DNA from: Peronospora farinosa
Lineage: Eukaryota > Oomycota > Peronosporomycetes > Peronosporales > Peronosporaceae
Direction of reading: 5' to 3'
NCBI GenBank assembly: GCA_947646735.1
Contig: CANTFK010000981.1
Coordinates: 1-64,000 of the forward strand
DNA length: 64,000 nt
Position numbers and translations under genes: made by a program. Below are positions 1-10,420 of this stretch, in pieces (positions within the stretch are counted from its first letter, which is position 1; every line of letters begins with the position of its first letter). The notes beneath the pieces are model-generated. The model was given only the letters and a program-made list of their open reading frames with translations, was not told the DNA's origin and searched no databases.

Positions 1-16
1 GGGAAGCAAGCTCCAC

Positions 17-1050
17 ATGTCAACCGCTGATCATCCCCAGACCGATAGCCAAACAGAACGTGCCAATAGAGTTGTGGCGGACGAGCTGAATGCTAAAAGC
101 GCGAGCGAAGCTCAGCGCTTTGTGGATGAGCGATTAGCCATCACACATAAAGTCCGTGACGCGATGGAAAGCGCACAGGACAAGCAAAAACAATATGCAG
201 ACCATCATGGTCGCAAAAACAATGAACACTTTAGTGTGGGGGACAAAGTGCTATTAAGTACTGCTACCCTACCTAACATGCAATTTCTTTACTACCTGGT
301 GGTACTACTAAGCTATTGCCCCGATTCATTGGGCCCTTTACAGTGGTTGTAAAAGTTGGAGACCTAAATTATAGGCTCACTTTCCCACCGTATATGAAGA
401 CGCACCCCGTATTTTACGTGGGTCGTCTGAAACGGTATGTTAATCCAGAAGAGATCACACATCCACATCGGTATAACGAGACCAATGGTGACGTCGACTG
501 TGAGTCGAGCCTTGTTGTCTATCAGGTGACGAGGAAGCTGATAGGCTTCCCGTATACGAACGAGGGCTCGGTAGAGGACTCGGTGAACGAGGAGGACTCC
601 ACGCTTGACGCGGTTTATCATCACCAGTCGCTCTAAGATGTCCAAGCGGATCTTCAGGCGGTCATACCCCTGACGGTCCCTCGTCCTCGCATCGCGCAGA
701 TCCAAAGTCAGTCGCAAGACTTAACTCTCGAGATGTGCCACCTGCCTCTTTAGCGCAGCAGACTCAGCCTGCGAATGAACAGCAGCAGGGTAGGCAGCCG
801 CGAGTAGGTGGGCGTAATCGCCACTCCTATCGGGTTCCACCTGTGTTGGTGGACACGGAAGGAAATACGCGCTTCCTTGTTGGAAGGCTGTTGGCCCACC
901 GGCTTGTGAAGCGAAAGCTCCAAATCCTTTTCCAGTGGAAGGGTTACCCAACGAGCTTTGACTCATGAGAGCCTGAGGACGCTTTGCGCGTCGACTTGCC
1001 TGGGCTGGTGACTGCTTATGTGAAGCAGCACCAGCATTCTTCTTTCTGCT
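17..1050 (+). pseudogene. Integrase C-terminus and chromodomain remnant (element A)
   Basis: Broken frames at 17-352, 316-636 and 735-968 align in order with the end of the element B polyprotein. They show the integrase core piece STADHPQTDSQTERANRVV, the GPY/F-type segment (PRFIGPFTVV, FYVGRLKRYV) and the chromodomain (RFLVGRLLAHRLVKRKLQIL, QWKGYPTSFDS). Compared with B, the stretch between the integrase core and the coiled region is deleted after ANRVVADEL. A stop also replaces the Trp of the chromodomain SWEP motif (TCATGA near 960-967). The remnant cannot make a functional integrase. Confidence 0.85.
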
Positions 1051-1917
1051 AGGTTCGGAAGGACTAGCAGAAGAAGCGTGGCGAGAATTAATTGGGGGTC
1101 GCTTACCACCCAAAATTTCATGCGCACGCTTCATGGCGAAGCTGATTCGCTGCGACCGCTGTTTAGTTGCATCTTCATGCAAGGTAACACGGCGCCGAAG
1201 TTCAGCTTCATAGTCGTCGGCTGTTTTGTTAGAACGCAGCACGACTGGAATTGGGAAAGCACGACCAAGTGCTTTGCCCTGCTTTTTCCACAAGGGAAAG
1301 CACTATAAAACTTATGAGCGTCAATAGTGGCACGCTGCAAAAGCGCTGCACTAGACCCATCCGAGCTCATCCACTCAGATGGAGGTGGCATTGGTGGCAA
1401 GCCACCACTCACGTAGCCGCCCTCGCGACGGCGGGCTAGTGAGGCCGACGGTGTACTTGGCGGAGCTTTAAGCTCACCCTCGCCTGAGTCTGACTCTCCA
1501 TTATGGATTGTCAAGACATCAGCATGAGGAGTCATATCTGATGAGTCGAGACTACTCCTTTCGACGTAGCGTGCTCAGCGTTTGTTGCTGCACTCGTAAG
1601 TGCAGGCGACGAGGCTTTACCTTCGCTTGCAGGAAGCATAGAAGCTCTTTCAAGAACGGGTGCCTCAAATGATGGGTACATATGTCCCATCAATGCGCTT
1701 TGCTCATCGCCACTTTGGGGTGATGGCAATGGCGTGCTCTCATTGTAATCTACAATGAGAGATGGATCTTCATCCACATTATAGTGAGATGGAAGATCTA
1801 CCCCAGTGTCTGAAGCACTTTGCGACGACTGCGATAAATCGCGGCGCGTGCGCTTAGTGTTGGACTGCATGGGCGCCTTTGCAGGCAACCCATCAGCAAA
1901 CCACCTTTCGGTGGCGT
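530..1917 (-). pseudogene. Antisense ORF remnant (element A copy of the element B antisense ORF)
   Basis: The minus strand opposite and downstream of the pol remnant encodes a decayed homologue of the 459-codon ORF at 46114-47493. Long readable pieces remain at 1532-2035, 1131-1535 and 721-1293, in different frames, so at least two frameshifts are present. The codon matching the element B start (CAT on the plus strand) reads CGT at 1915-1917, so the start is lost (ATG to ACG). Recognisable stretches include the PSLIVDYNESTPLPSPQSGD block and the AFPIPVVLRSN motif. The product and function are unknown. Confidence 0.8.
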
Positions 1918-2022
1918 GAGAATTGAGTACACTAAGCGGCTCGTTTATAACGGCTCGCAAATCTCTCTGTCTCCTAGGCGATGTTTTACAAAATGTAAAA
2001 ATCATTCTAAAACGGGGGATGG

Positions 2023-2626
2023 TGTGACAGGGCATCTAGTTACACGCAAACATTACTTAATATACTTAATGTTTGGTCTTAAAGTATCCATGATTACTTT
2101 TGACCTGCCACTTGGGTGCGATACACAAATGTGATCCACCCTCGTGAATGTGATATCCATTTATGGACTCACATGGGAAGGGATGACGCTAGTTGAAGCT
2201 AGGCATCGCGACGTCTCAGAAGGACGTCAATTCGCGATCTTAAATCTAGATTTAAGTTCATGCAACAGGATACGCTTCTAAAGAGTCGCGTATCCGATCT
2301 ATATATATATATAGCCAATCAGTAGATAAGTTTATATTTAGTTATAATTTATTAAATATAGCTCAGTCTTGAATTTGCTAACATCAAAAGCACCACGCAC
2401 GAGAATCTGAAGAAGCTTCCTACGTGACGTCGGTGCCTTCTTGTCTTAAAAGTTCGTTGCACTCTCGCTTAAGCGAGAGTAAAACTGGTGTTACAACTGC
2501 TTAAGCAGTCGACCAACCTCCTAACCACCCTCGCACGCAAAGGTAAGACGGTCTAACCGCTTCCTCGCTTGTGCTGAAGGTGTGTGCTAGTAGCACGAGG
2601 CAACTTCGTAGAAGTGCCCGTCTACA
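2023..2626 (+). repeat. 3' LTR of element A (604 bp)
   Basis: The LTR begins TGTGACAGGGCATC just after the purine-rich tract AAAACGGGGGATGG and ends CCCGTCTACA. It aligns along its length with the LTRs of element B. It contains the same palindromes as B: a TTAAATCTAGATTTAA core and two stems centred on CTTAAG. Confidence 0.9.
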
Positions 2627-4430
2627 TGATAAATTTAAATAGGAAGATCATGGGGTGTTTTCACTTGTAAATTGGCAATGCCACTGACGAGGCCCCGGCG
2701 GGGGCCAAAACGCGTCTGCCACGCGTTAATATACAATTTATGTATGTTAACGTTATTCTTACTTTCTAACCCGGACAGCAATTACTGCCAAGGTCTTGCC
2801 TCTGACAAAGATGCCTTTTATGCAATGAACCTCGTGCCAACTAACTCGATCATCCCACCGGTTTATTTCGGAAGTGAGTGAACTTTACCTAGCAGCCCAG
2901 CTTTGCTCTGACGTTCAATATGGGATCCACGTCTAGCAAAATTCGCAATCATTGCAAAAATCAGGAATACTGAGCTAATGTTTACACATAACCTTCAAAG
3001 GTATTGACAGATTCTCGATTTCTGGGCAGGAGGGTGTCATCACGCAGGACATGATCCTTTTCGTCTACCCGAGACGAAGTTTATCTCCAATACTTTGCCT
3101 AGTTGTCATCAGAATTATGATAAACCTGGAATGTGATAATGAGAACTGTCTTTATGTTTGTGCGAATGTTGCTCCGAGTAAACAAATATTCACTGTCATA
3201 CGCATGCAGGCGTTAGTTTAATCGACTCACTTCATGAAAATAAGCGACTTAAATGAGCAACTCGATCTATAAAGGTGAAACAACTTCAGACCCCTTATAA
3301 TTTTAAATTACTGCTATACGCCTTAATCAATTTACGATGATGAGTATTGTGTGATAGTAGGGTACATGGACTGTCCTGCAGTCACTCTGTTGTGATCAGT
3401 TAAATTCGTCTGTTCCAAATACACAGCTTCATATGTGCGATAAAGAACATCAAGCTAACATACAGTAGTACATGCTTGAGTGCAAGGACATGCTTGAGAA
3501 TGTTTTTACCAACACTAAATGAGTAAACAAAAGTTACACTGATTTAGTGTTGGCAAGACATCATGTGTCGTCAACGGCATTATAAGACAAATTAAGGAAT
3601 ACAGTACGGCATCTTCTGCAGAACAGTACAATGCAACGACATTAATATTGCCATTGCAAGCACCAACAGCCGTACACCTTGACAGTTGTTTCAGCTAATG
3701 GTTATCTTTTGAAAATTCAAAAGTATCTCTTTTTTCTAGTAGAAAATAACTCCAAATGTAGCTATACCGCCGACGTGTACCGATATGATTACCTCTTCTG
3801 TACGCCTTGTTAGGTATTCCTTTCTGATTCGTTAAAACACCGTCTCCACCAATCACGGGACAGTATAAGGTACTATTCAGTTTTAGTCACAACAAGGTCA
3901 CATCCAGTCAAGAAATCGCCCTCCAGCCAAACAGTCCATTAACTACATCGACTTCGTTTCGTCGTCTCGCTCTCTTGTTTATCTACGCGTGGATTATCAG
4001 TACCTTATTACCAACTTGTGTATCGAAGGTCTTGTAGCTTCCCGTCGTTTTTTTCTCTCGTCGATCGCGACCTTTGGTGTCTGAATTGAGCAACTCTGAA
4101 TTCCCTGACGTTTCGCCGAATCCACTGGTTGTGGGAGTGGAGAACAGCCCCGTATCGAGCTTTTTGAGTCGGGTAAAGTTGTTTTTTTTTTTGCAACGTC
4201 AAGACGTTTTTATTTTCGGCGGTGATATACCTTCGACGAGTAAAGAAAGTGACAGCGCAGTCGACGGATGGGATAAGTTTGGTAGGCCTAGACCGACCAA
4301 CACGCAACGACAGTGCCTTCTTGCCTTGTAGAGAATCAGCAGTGCTTTTCCTTTTTTTTACAAAGTTGTGGACACCTTTTGCCACCTTTTTACTTCCCTT
4401 TAAAAACTATAGAGACGCACTCTTTGAGAT
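2627..4430. other. Intergenic; one short inverted repeat seen
   Basis: I see no supportable coding region. Short ORFs here use non-ATG starts or carry no recognisable motif. The 3' part (about 3960-4430) is pyrimidine-rich and probably contains the promoter and 5' leader of the phosphatase gene. A 12-bp perfect inverted repeat lies at 3509-3553. Confidence 0.5.
3509..3553. repeat. Inverted repeat, 12-bp arms, 21-bp loop
   Basis: The arms CCAACACTAAAT (3509-3520) and ATTTAGTGTTGG (3542-3553) are perfectly complementary. The region is non-coding. It could be the tip of a small decayed transposon or a transcript hairpin; nothing in the sequence decides between these. Confidence 0.6.
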
Positions 4431-5041
4431 ATGATGATTGCGCCAACAAACAAACCGACAATGGTCAAATGGGAACATCTCTCCTTTGTGATCATGGACG
4501 CCCCTAATGACAGTAATTTGCACATTTACTTAAAGGAGCTCAAGAAACACAACGTTACGAACGTTGTGCGTGCCTGTGAAGTCACTTACAGCAGTGAATC
4601 TGTCGAGGCTGCTGGTATTCACGTGCACGAGCTCGAATTCCCGGATGGTGAATCGCCTGATCCAGATATATTGGATCAATGGCTTGATCTGGTGGAAGAA
4701 TGTTTCAAGGATAATGCCATTGATTGTAAGAACAATAAGTCGATCGCTGTGCACTGCGTCGCCGGACTTGGCCGGTGAGTAGGTTGGCGTTGATGAGATG
4801 GACGTGCTGACAAAACGGGTGGGAAGTTGCTAATGCTTGTGTAAATTTTCGTTGCTATTTTATTCATCACAGAGCTCCTGTGCTGGTAGCTATTGCATTG
4901 ATCGAATATGGACTGGACCCTATCAATGCCGTGGAGCATATTCGTAAGTTTCGGCGTGGAGCTATAAATTTGCGACAGCTCAAGTATCTGGAGAAGTACC
5001 AGCCTCGGCGTGGTAACAAGGGAAAATGTTGCATCATGTGA
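4431..5041 (+). CDS. PRL/PTP4A-type dual-specificity protein phosphatase, prenylated
   Basis: Two exons, 4431-4774 and 4873-5041, give a 170-aa protein. The 98-bp intron has GTGAGT at its 5' end and CACAG at its 3' end, and it splits the Arg codon of the active site. The joined P-loop is HCVAGLGRAPVLVA, the HC(X5)R signature of the phosphatase of regenerating liver family, with Ala after the Arg as is typical of PRL. An aspartate-containing segment upstream (FPDGESPDP) fits the general-acid loop. The C-terminus is basic and ends CCIM, a CAAX farnesylation box expected to anchor the enzyme to membranes. Length and order match PRL proteins closely. ATG occurs at both 4431 and 4434; the first is used here. 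In animals PRLs bind CNNM magnesium transporters; that role here is inference. Confidence 0.95.
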
Positions 5042-5610
5042 AGGGGTGAAGAGAGCGAAGATGCTGAGCGGATGTCGTGAAGGTGCTGGCTTTTCACATG
5101 TTTGTTTGACTGTTGCTGGCTGTCGATCTGCCTGCCTTCCCCCACGACTTTTATTTTGCTGCTTAGCATATTTCGTTCTCCGCCAGCCGGCCACGATTGC
5201 GGCACGGTGAGAAGAAATGAAAGTTAATGTCACCTACAGTAAGCTTCTTGACCTTTAAATATCATATTCACAAAGTAATGGTATCGCTGAAAGCGTTGAT
5301 GGTAAATATCTGCTCAAAATGACTGTATTTCTGTTCATAGTCCTCAAATACTGCATGGAAGCTATTAAACGCCTAAATTGGAGGGGAATTTATTTGACGA
5401 CTGAGCAGCTATTTAAATTTTCAAGTTTGTCAATGCACTGGTCAACACTCGTAGAGGTCTAGTAGTATTGCTTCCTTATTAATATTGCTTACCTTCTAAT
5501 ACCATAGAGGATATATGTAAATAGGGTAATTTGTGGGTCGACTGTTCCATTACTTTGACCAAGTGCTTTTATTCAAAAGCTAAATAAATGATGCCTTTAA
5601 TACTTCAATA

Positions 5611-6372
5611 CTACGCTGGCGGCAATTGAAAACGATCAATAGAGACTGAGAAAACAATATCTTCCTTACTCAAAGTAAGCATTGCTTGACCGCCAGGTTG
5701 TTTCCTAATGATATTGCCAACTGTGGCTCCTACCATGTGGTTGGCAGTTCGTGGTCGAAAATCTGCGAGCTCGCTGAACCATTTCACAACTGCAAAGTGG
5801 CTGTTGTAGATTGCAAAGTCAATGGCCACAGTCGTGCAGCCTTCCGTGCGATTTGCCCACAGCCACTGGACCGTAGCCAAATGGCCTCCAGCTGCAGCGG
5901 TATCGATTGCTCCTGTCGTGCAACCCTCTGTGCGATTCTCGTGCAGCCATCGAACGACATCAAGGTGACCACCTGCGGCTGCACTGTTCATTGCGTGCAC
6001 AGAGCAGCCTTCGCTTCTATTCTTGTGAAGCCACTTAACTACTTTCAAATGCCCCCGCAAAGCTGCTGCATCCATCGCACGTGTCGATATCTTGACATTT
6101 GGGCGATAAGCCGTGAGCCACTGAACAATATTCAGGTATCCTTCAGTCGCTGCAATTTGCAAGGACCAGTCCATGCCGTGATCGGTAATCTCTGCGTTTC
6201 GTTCACCCAACCGTTTCAAAAGCGAAAGGTACCCACTGCATGCCGCCTTCTGGACAGTCCACGAAGTGGAGAAGTCTAAGAACGACTCGATGAGTTCCGG
6301 CACCAACCCTCTGGCAATGGGGTCAACCTGATCTCTTACGACTACCTCAACACTTATCATCCGTTCCATCAT
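5611..6372 (-). CDS. Ankyrin-like repeat protein (paralogue 1)
   Basis: A 253-aa single-exon ORF starts at ATG 6370-6372, with a second ATG directly after it. After about 60 residues it consists of roughly six ankyrin-like units of about 33 residues. Examples are GYLNIVQWLTAYR, GHLKVVKWLHKNR, GHLDVVRWLHENR and GHLATVQWLWANR, linked by EGCTT-type turns. This repeat style is abundant in Phytophthora and downy mildews. No signal peptide, membrane segment or other domain is visible, so it probably acts as an intracellular protein-binding scaffold. It lies just upstream of, and in tandem with, a second paralogue at 6732-7496. No partner can be named. Confidence 0.85.
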   Translation of the reverse strand: MMERMISVEVVVRDQVDPIARGLVPELIESFLDFSTSWTVQKAACSGYLSLLKRLGERNAEITDHGMDWSLQIAATEGYLNIVQWLTAYRPNVKISTRAMDAAALRGHLKVVKWLHKNRSEGCSVHAMNSAAAGGHLDVVRWLHENRTEGCTTGAIDTAAAGGHLATVQWLWANRTEGCTTVAIDFAIYNSHFAVVKWFSELADFRPRTANHMVGATVGNIIRKQPGGQAMLTLSKEDIVFSVSIDRFQLPPA

Positions 6373-6731
6373 CGTCGGGTGTTGATCTGCTCTGCTTCCT
6401 GAATTATTTGCTAATTGGAAAATGAGGAAACGCTATGTGGCATTCATGCAAAGCTATTGCCATACGTCAAGTTCAGTGCTGACCTCGTCAAGTCGGCGCT
6501 AAGAATGTATCAGCCCAAAAGGTCTATCGTCGGCCCCGAGGTGACCGTTGATCTGAGACACTTCAGCATCCATTGGTACTACTACCTAACTTTAGTCTCC
6601 AGTAAAATAGCTTCAACATCTAACCGACAACACGGTTCTTATACTTAATTACTGTAGCTTTAATAGCTCTTCGGATCTACGTCAACCGACTCTTGGATCC
6701 CGTTGCTGTGCTTCGTTCGCACAATTCACAC

Positions 6732-7496
6732 TCAGTTCCGGCACGACAGACCCGTACTCAGCCGACGAGGGCGATGCCGTGGCGTTTCCAACAGAGTGGC
6801 ACTCAGTCGTCGTTCTCTACGAGACGAGTGCACCGGTGAGCGTGCACCCATCGTCCGATCAGCGTTTTGCACCTCCAGATTCTGCTCGTTCAGCCATCGT
6901 AGGATGTGCATGTGGCCATTGAGAAGCGCAAAATGCGATGCAATACTTGTGCAGCCTTCTTTGCGGTTAGTCGTGAGCCATTGCACAATCTTAAGGTATC
7001 CTCCAGCAGCTGCACTATCCATAGCAGCGGTAGTGCAGCCCTCGGAACGGTTTTCATGCAACCATTGAACCACATCCAGTCGACCGTAAGCGGCGGCACT
7101 GTCCATGGCTGCAGTCGTACAACCTTCATCACGGTAGTGGTGCAACCACTTGACAATACTTAGATGACCACGCAGAGCTGCCGAGTCCATCACTTGGGTC
7201 GAGCACTCCATGTCGGGTTGGTACGCAGTCAACCACTTGACGACACGAAGATCCCCACGGTCTGCAGCATTACGTAAAGCCCAATCAAGCTCTCGTGGTG
7301 ATATTGGCAACTCTTTCTTGCCCAAACGTTTAAGCAACGTCATGTATCCGGCACAGGCAGCACTTTCAATCACCCATTTGTGCGACGAGTCCAAGTACTC
7401 ACTGATCATTTCAGCCACATGGGGACATCCAGCCAGTGCTTCTTGTTCACGTATCACACATTCTACGGCAGTAAATACAATAATTCGTTCGCTCAT
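6732..7496 (-). CDS. Ankyrin-like repeat protein (paralogue 2, diverged C-terminus)
   Basis: A 254-aa ORF starts at ATG 7494-7496 and is related to the neighbouring 5611-6372 gene along most of its length. It carries the same units (GDLRVVKWLTAYQ, GHLSIVKWLHHYR, GRLDVVQWLHENR, GYLKIVQWLTTNR). Similarity ends after about residue 210. Where paralogue 1 continues with a hydrophobic tail, this copy switches to an Arg/Ser-rich tail (SSRRERRLSATLLETPRHRP), which suggests a frameshift or rearrangement at the 3' end. The pair reads as a tandem duplication. Function is unknown beyond likely protein binding. Confidence 0.8.
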   Translation of the reverse strand: MSERIIVFTAVECVIREQEALAGCPHVAEMISEYLDSSHKWVIESAACAGYMTLLKRLGKKELPISPRELDWALRNAADRGDLRVVKWLTAYQPDMECSTQVMDSAALRGHLSIVKWLHHYRDEGCTTAAMDSAAAYGRLDVVQWLHENRSEGCTTAAMDSAAAGGYLKIVQWLTTNRKEGCTSIASHFALLNGHMHILRWLNEQNLEVQNADRTMGARSPVHSSRRERRLSATLLETPRHRPRRLSTGLSCRN

Positions 7497-8224
7497 AATG
7501 CAAGAAGCAGTGCAAATTCAAATCTGGTAATGAGGATGCGTTAACGTGTTGGTCACCTGGTTCGGCGAATAGCTCCTGAGCACGAGCATGTCCTTTCCGC
7601 AATTCCATAAGCGCTGACGTACCCCCACGACCTTTGAGAGTCACTTTATATGCGACGGTTGGTTTCTGACTATATCCTAGGAGTCAGTAAGGCAACATGA
7701 CGATTGAAAGGAAAGTAGCAATTCGATCATGTGGACGCAAAGAGCTTCAATATGTTACACACTCATAGACAATGACGTATACTTGTGAACCGTCGCTCTA
7801 AAAAAGACTGGCTTTTACCTAAACTGACTCGTAGTCTCTATCTTTTTTTTGAAATCGACGACACTTCCATTGTCATATTAAAACAAGTAGTTGTTGTCCG
7901 CTGTTATGTCTCAGATCGTTTTTCGTCCGTTATGCGACGCTTCAAGTGAACAACACTCAAGTTGAAGCTGCGACGGGTGTATGCGTCACTTCGCACTGAT
8001 GTGTCCCACGCTGTATTTACGTGCGACACACACTTCCTATGAGTATTCAAGACCTAAATGCCATCCGTCCTAAACTTCCTATACAAATTGACCAGCGTTA
8101 CCGCTGCAACGGGGTAGTAAAGAAGACTTGGGGTCATTTCTACAGAAGAACAGAACCGTTAAGATTGTACGCAATGTTTATAATTTAAAGTTCGACCAAG
8201 TGATCAAGATACTGATAACGAAGC
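7497..8224. other. Intergenic
   Basis: No coding region or repeat could be supported here. The stretch probably holds the divergent 5' flanks of the minus-strand ankyrin gene and the plus-strand gene at 8225. Confidence 0.5.
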
Positions 8225-8507
8225 ATGCCGCAGAGCCGCGAACTCACTAACAAGAAGAACGAGCACAAGGATCGTCAACAACGTGGTCCTATTGGCACGG
8301 GAGTAGGCGGCCCGAAGAAAGGTGTGTATCCGTTGAAACGGGAGTAATGGTCATAAGGTCCGTAGCTGACGTTATATGATTGACCATTTTGTTGCAGGCG
8401 GTGCTGGGGCGCATAACTGGGGCACCTTGACGGCTCCAGCTAGGGAAGATGAAGCTATTCCTGTGGACCGCAATGATCCGAATTATGTCAGTTCACTAGA
8501 CCATTAG
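8225..8507 (+). CDS. Small HABP4/SERBP1-like protein (68 aa)
   Basis: Two short exons, 8225-8321 and 8398-8507, are joined across a 76-bp intron (GTGTGT to TTGCAG). They give a basic 68-aa protein with start MPQSRELTNKKNEHKDRQ. It contains GPKKGGAGAHNWGT, close to the GAGxxNWG motif of the hyaluronan/mRNA-binding (SERBP1/HABP4/Stm1) family, followed by an acidic tail ending DPNYVSSLDH. Neither exon alone is large enough to stand out. The case rests on consistent phase across the intron and the motif spanning the junction. Family members bind RNA or idle ribosomes; this role is inferred from the short motif only. Confidence 0.7.
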
Positions 8508-8766
8508 CTAAGTCACAGGCAGATGGGGCTGTCATGAGATTGATTTTTGACAAAGTGAGGGCACATATTGTCAAAACGATATATAGAATGCGACGCGTAG
8601 GGACGGACAGTTTGTGACGAGACTGTAAAGAAAAGACCGAAATCTAACCTAGTGTAATTCACCCAATATTTTGGGCTGTTTATTAATTTTTGCAGTGGAT
8701 GCATTCCGTTCATGTCGTCCGAAGGTGTTACATTCCCACCACCAAAAACGACTAGTGAGTAACACC

Positions 8767-9861
8767 ATGACAATGCCATCACCTGATACAAATGCAGCAT
8801 CCGTATCAATTATTCCAAACGCCATGTGGCAATCGCCTTGTTTAATCCAAGAAGGTTCTCTTGTTATTCTTTTTGAAACGCATCATTCCGTCACATATTG
8901 TTACGCTCAACGTCACGCCATTTATCAAAATCGTCATGGTGCATTTTATCACAATGATATGATCGGTCAACCCTTTGGTTCCAAGATCATTTCAAGAAAG
9001 AAAAAGGCCATGGGGTATTTAATTCTTTTGGCTCCAACACCCGAACTTTGGAGTCGCGCATTGCGTCATCGCACGCAGATTGTTTTTACACTGGACGCTA
9101 GTGCCATCATGTTTGCGGCTGCTTTGCACTCGGGTTCACGTGTCGTCGAGTCTGGAACGGGCAGTGGGGCACTCACTACGAGTTTTGCGCGGACAGTAGC
9201 ACCTCATGGTCACGTGTTTACCTTTGAGTTCAATGCCCATCGTGCCGAAATTGCGCGTCAAGAATTCAAACGGAATGGCTTGGAAAGCGTCATCACGGTG
9301 GAATGCAGAGACGCATGTGAGCAAGGGTTTCCTGAGGAGCTTGAGAGATCCATTGATATGGTGTTTTTGGACTTACCTAGCCCCTGGTTAGCTGTCGGTC
9401 ATGCCGCCAAGATGCTGAAACAAGGAGGATTCTTTGCATCCTATTCACCATGCATTGAGCAAGTGCAAAAGACGTGTGGTGCTTTAAGAAGCGCACATTT
9501 TGAGTGTAAGTAGATCTTAACGTCAACGAGTTGGAGACAATTTCTCTTGCTGACTTGATGCTGTTTTGCAGTGATTCGCACGATTGAAACGAGGCTGATA
9601 CCGTACAATTCACGACGAATTGATCTTCCCGTGCCGGACTTTGGATTTGGAAAAAAGGTGCAGACAAAGAATGGAACTGCGACATTGACGGATGTCGAGA
9701 ACGAGTTAGAAGAGAAAACGGAGCAGGAACCGAGGAAGAACGGCGGACGCAAGCGCAAGTATGTGCCTGGCGGTGTCGGAGAACACATTGTGGCCAAGAA
9801 GGACGATGAGATCCGCGGACACACTGCGTACCTCACGTTTGCTACCAAGTTCTTCGAGTAA
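8767..9861 (+). CDS. TRM61: tRNA (adenine-N1-)-methyltransferase catalytic subunit TRM61
   Basis: Two exons, 8767-9505 and 9572-9861, give 342 aa. The 66-bp intron (GTAAGT to TTGCAG) splits a Leu codon and the frame continues. The N-terminal part matches the TRM61/TRMT61A barrel (HNDMIGQPFGSK, LLAPTPELWSRALRHRTQI). It is followed by a Rossmann methyltransferase fold with the SAM-binding motif VESGTGSGALT, the acidic FTFEFN strand and VFLDLPSPW. CIEQVQKTC and the C-terminal HTAYLTFATK are further family signatures. With its partner TRM6 the enzyme makes m1A58 in tRNAs in the nucleus. The frame is open upstream to 8671, but family similarity begins near residue 20, so ATG 8767 was chosen. A Lys/Arg-rich insert (about residues 275-310) is less conserved. 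Confidence 0.93.
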
Positions 9862-10420
9862 TGATCGTCGACGTTGGAAGAGTCAATACCGTGATTTCGT
9901 ACAGTGTGACGAAGTTTGGGATAGCGGTAGATAAGATGTACACATGCATAGCGGGGCTGCATCCTTTGGAACTCGACGCAGGTGGGTTGTGCATTGTAGC
10001 GGACGTACTTCACACAACGTTTTGACCATTGTGCCTTGTGCTTCACAGTAATATTGCAAAAACGTGCTTGGTTTTTCCGATCAGTTGGTTATGAAGCATC
10101 CGGGTATGTCGACTTCAGCAGAATACGAAACTCGATATAGTGCATCTCGAGCTAAATCAGGTTCCAGTGTTAGATTCTCAAGAATTGCTGACGACTGCTA
10201 AGATGGGATCAATGGATCGACTCAGCCCGTACTGCTCTAAACGACACCGAAGTAGGACGCATTAACGTGCCGATGAACGAACGTTGCCGGAACCTACATC
10301 TATATAACCATTCAGACTTACAAGACATTCCATTTCGCCATCATTGAACAAAACAACTCGAAACGTGCAAGAAGAACGCATGCGATAGTATTGACACTTC
10401 GGCCGACGTGTTTGCCGTCT
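9862..10420. other. Intergenic between convergent genes
   Basis: This is the region between the 3' ends of the TRM61 gene (plus) and the RMND1-like gene (minus). It presumably holds both 3' UTRs. No coding region is supported. Confidence 0.5.

Larger units (their letters stand above)
1..2626 (+). mobile_element. Ty3/gypsy element A, 3' end (family 1), cut by the window edge
   Basis: This is the 3' part of a chromodomain-bearing Ty3/gypsy element of the same family as element B (40059-48208). It holds a decayed integrase C-terminus and chromodomain on the plus strand, a decayed antisense ORF on the minus strand, a polypurine tract (about 2009-2022) and a 3' LTR (2023-2626). The reading frames carry several frameshifts and stops, so the copy is dead. 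Its 5' part lies outside the window, so the target duplication cannot be checked. At the position where B has an in-frame TGA (about 45703), A has CGA, so A keeps the ancestral Arg codon there. Confidence 0.9.

Noticed and set aside
2672..2881. 69-codon ORF with a hydrophobic stretch as a small secreted protein
   Set aside because: It begins at a TTG codon. The first ATG leaves a weak, non-N-terminal hydrophobic stretch and no family is recognised.
4676..5233. 185-codon minus-strand ORF over the phosphatase gene
   Set aside because: It runs across the phosphatase exons and intron in antisense, has no recognisable motif and is low-complexity.
9441..10046. 201-codon minus-strand ORF
   Set aside because: It is the shadow of the TRM61 3' exons and flank, shows no family motif and crosses a well-supported gene on the other strand.
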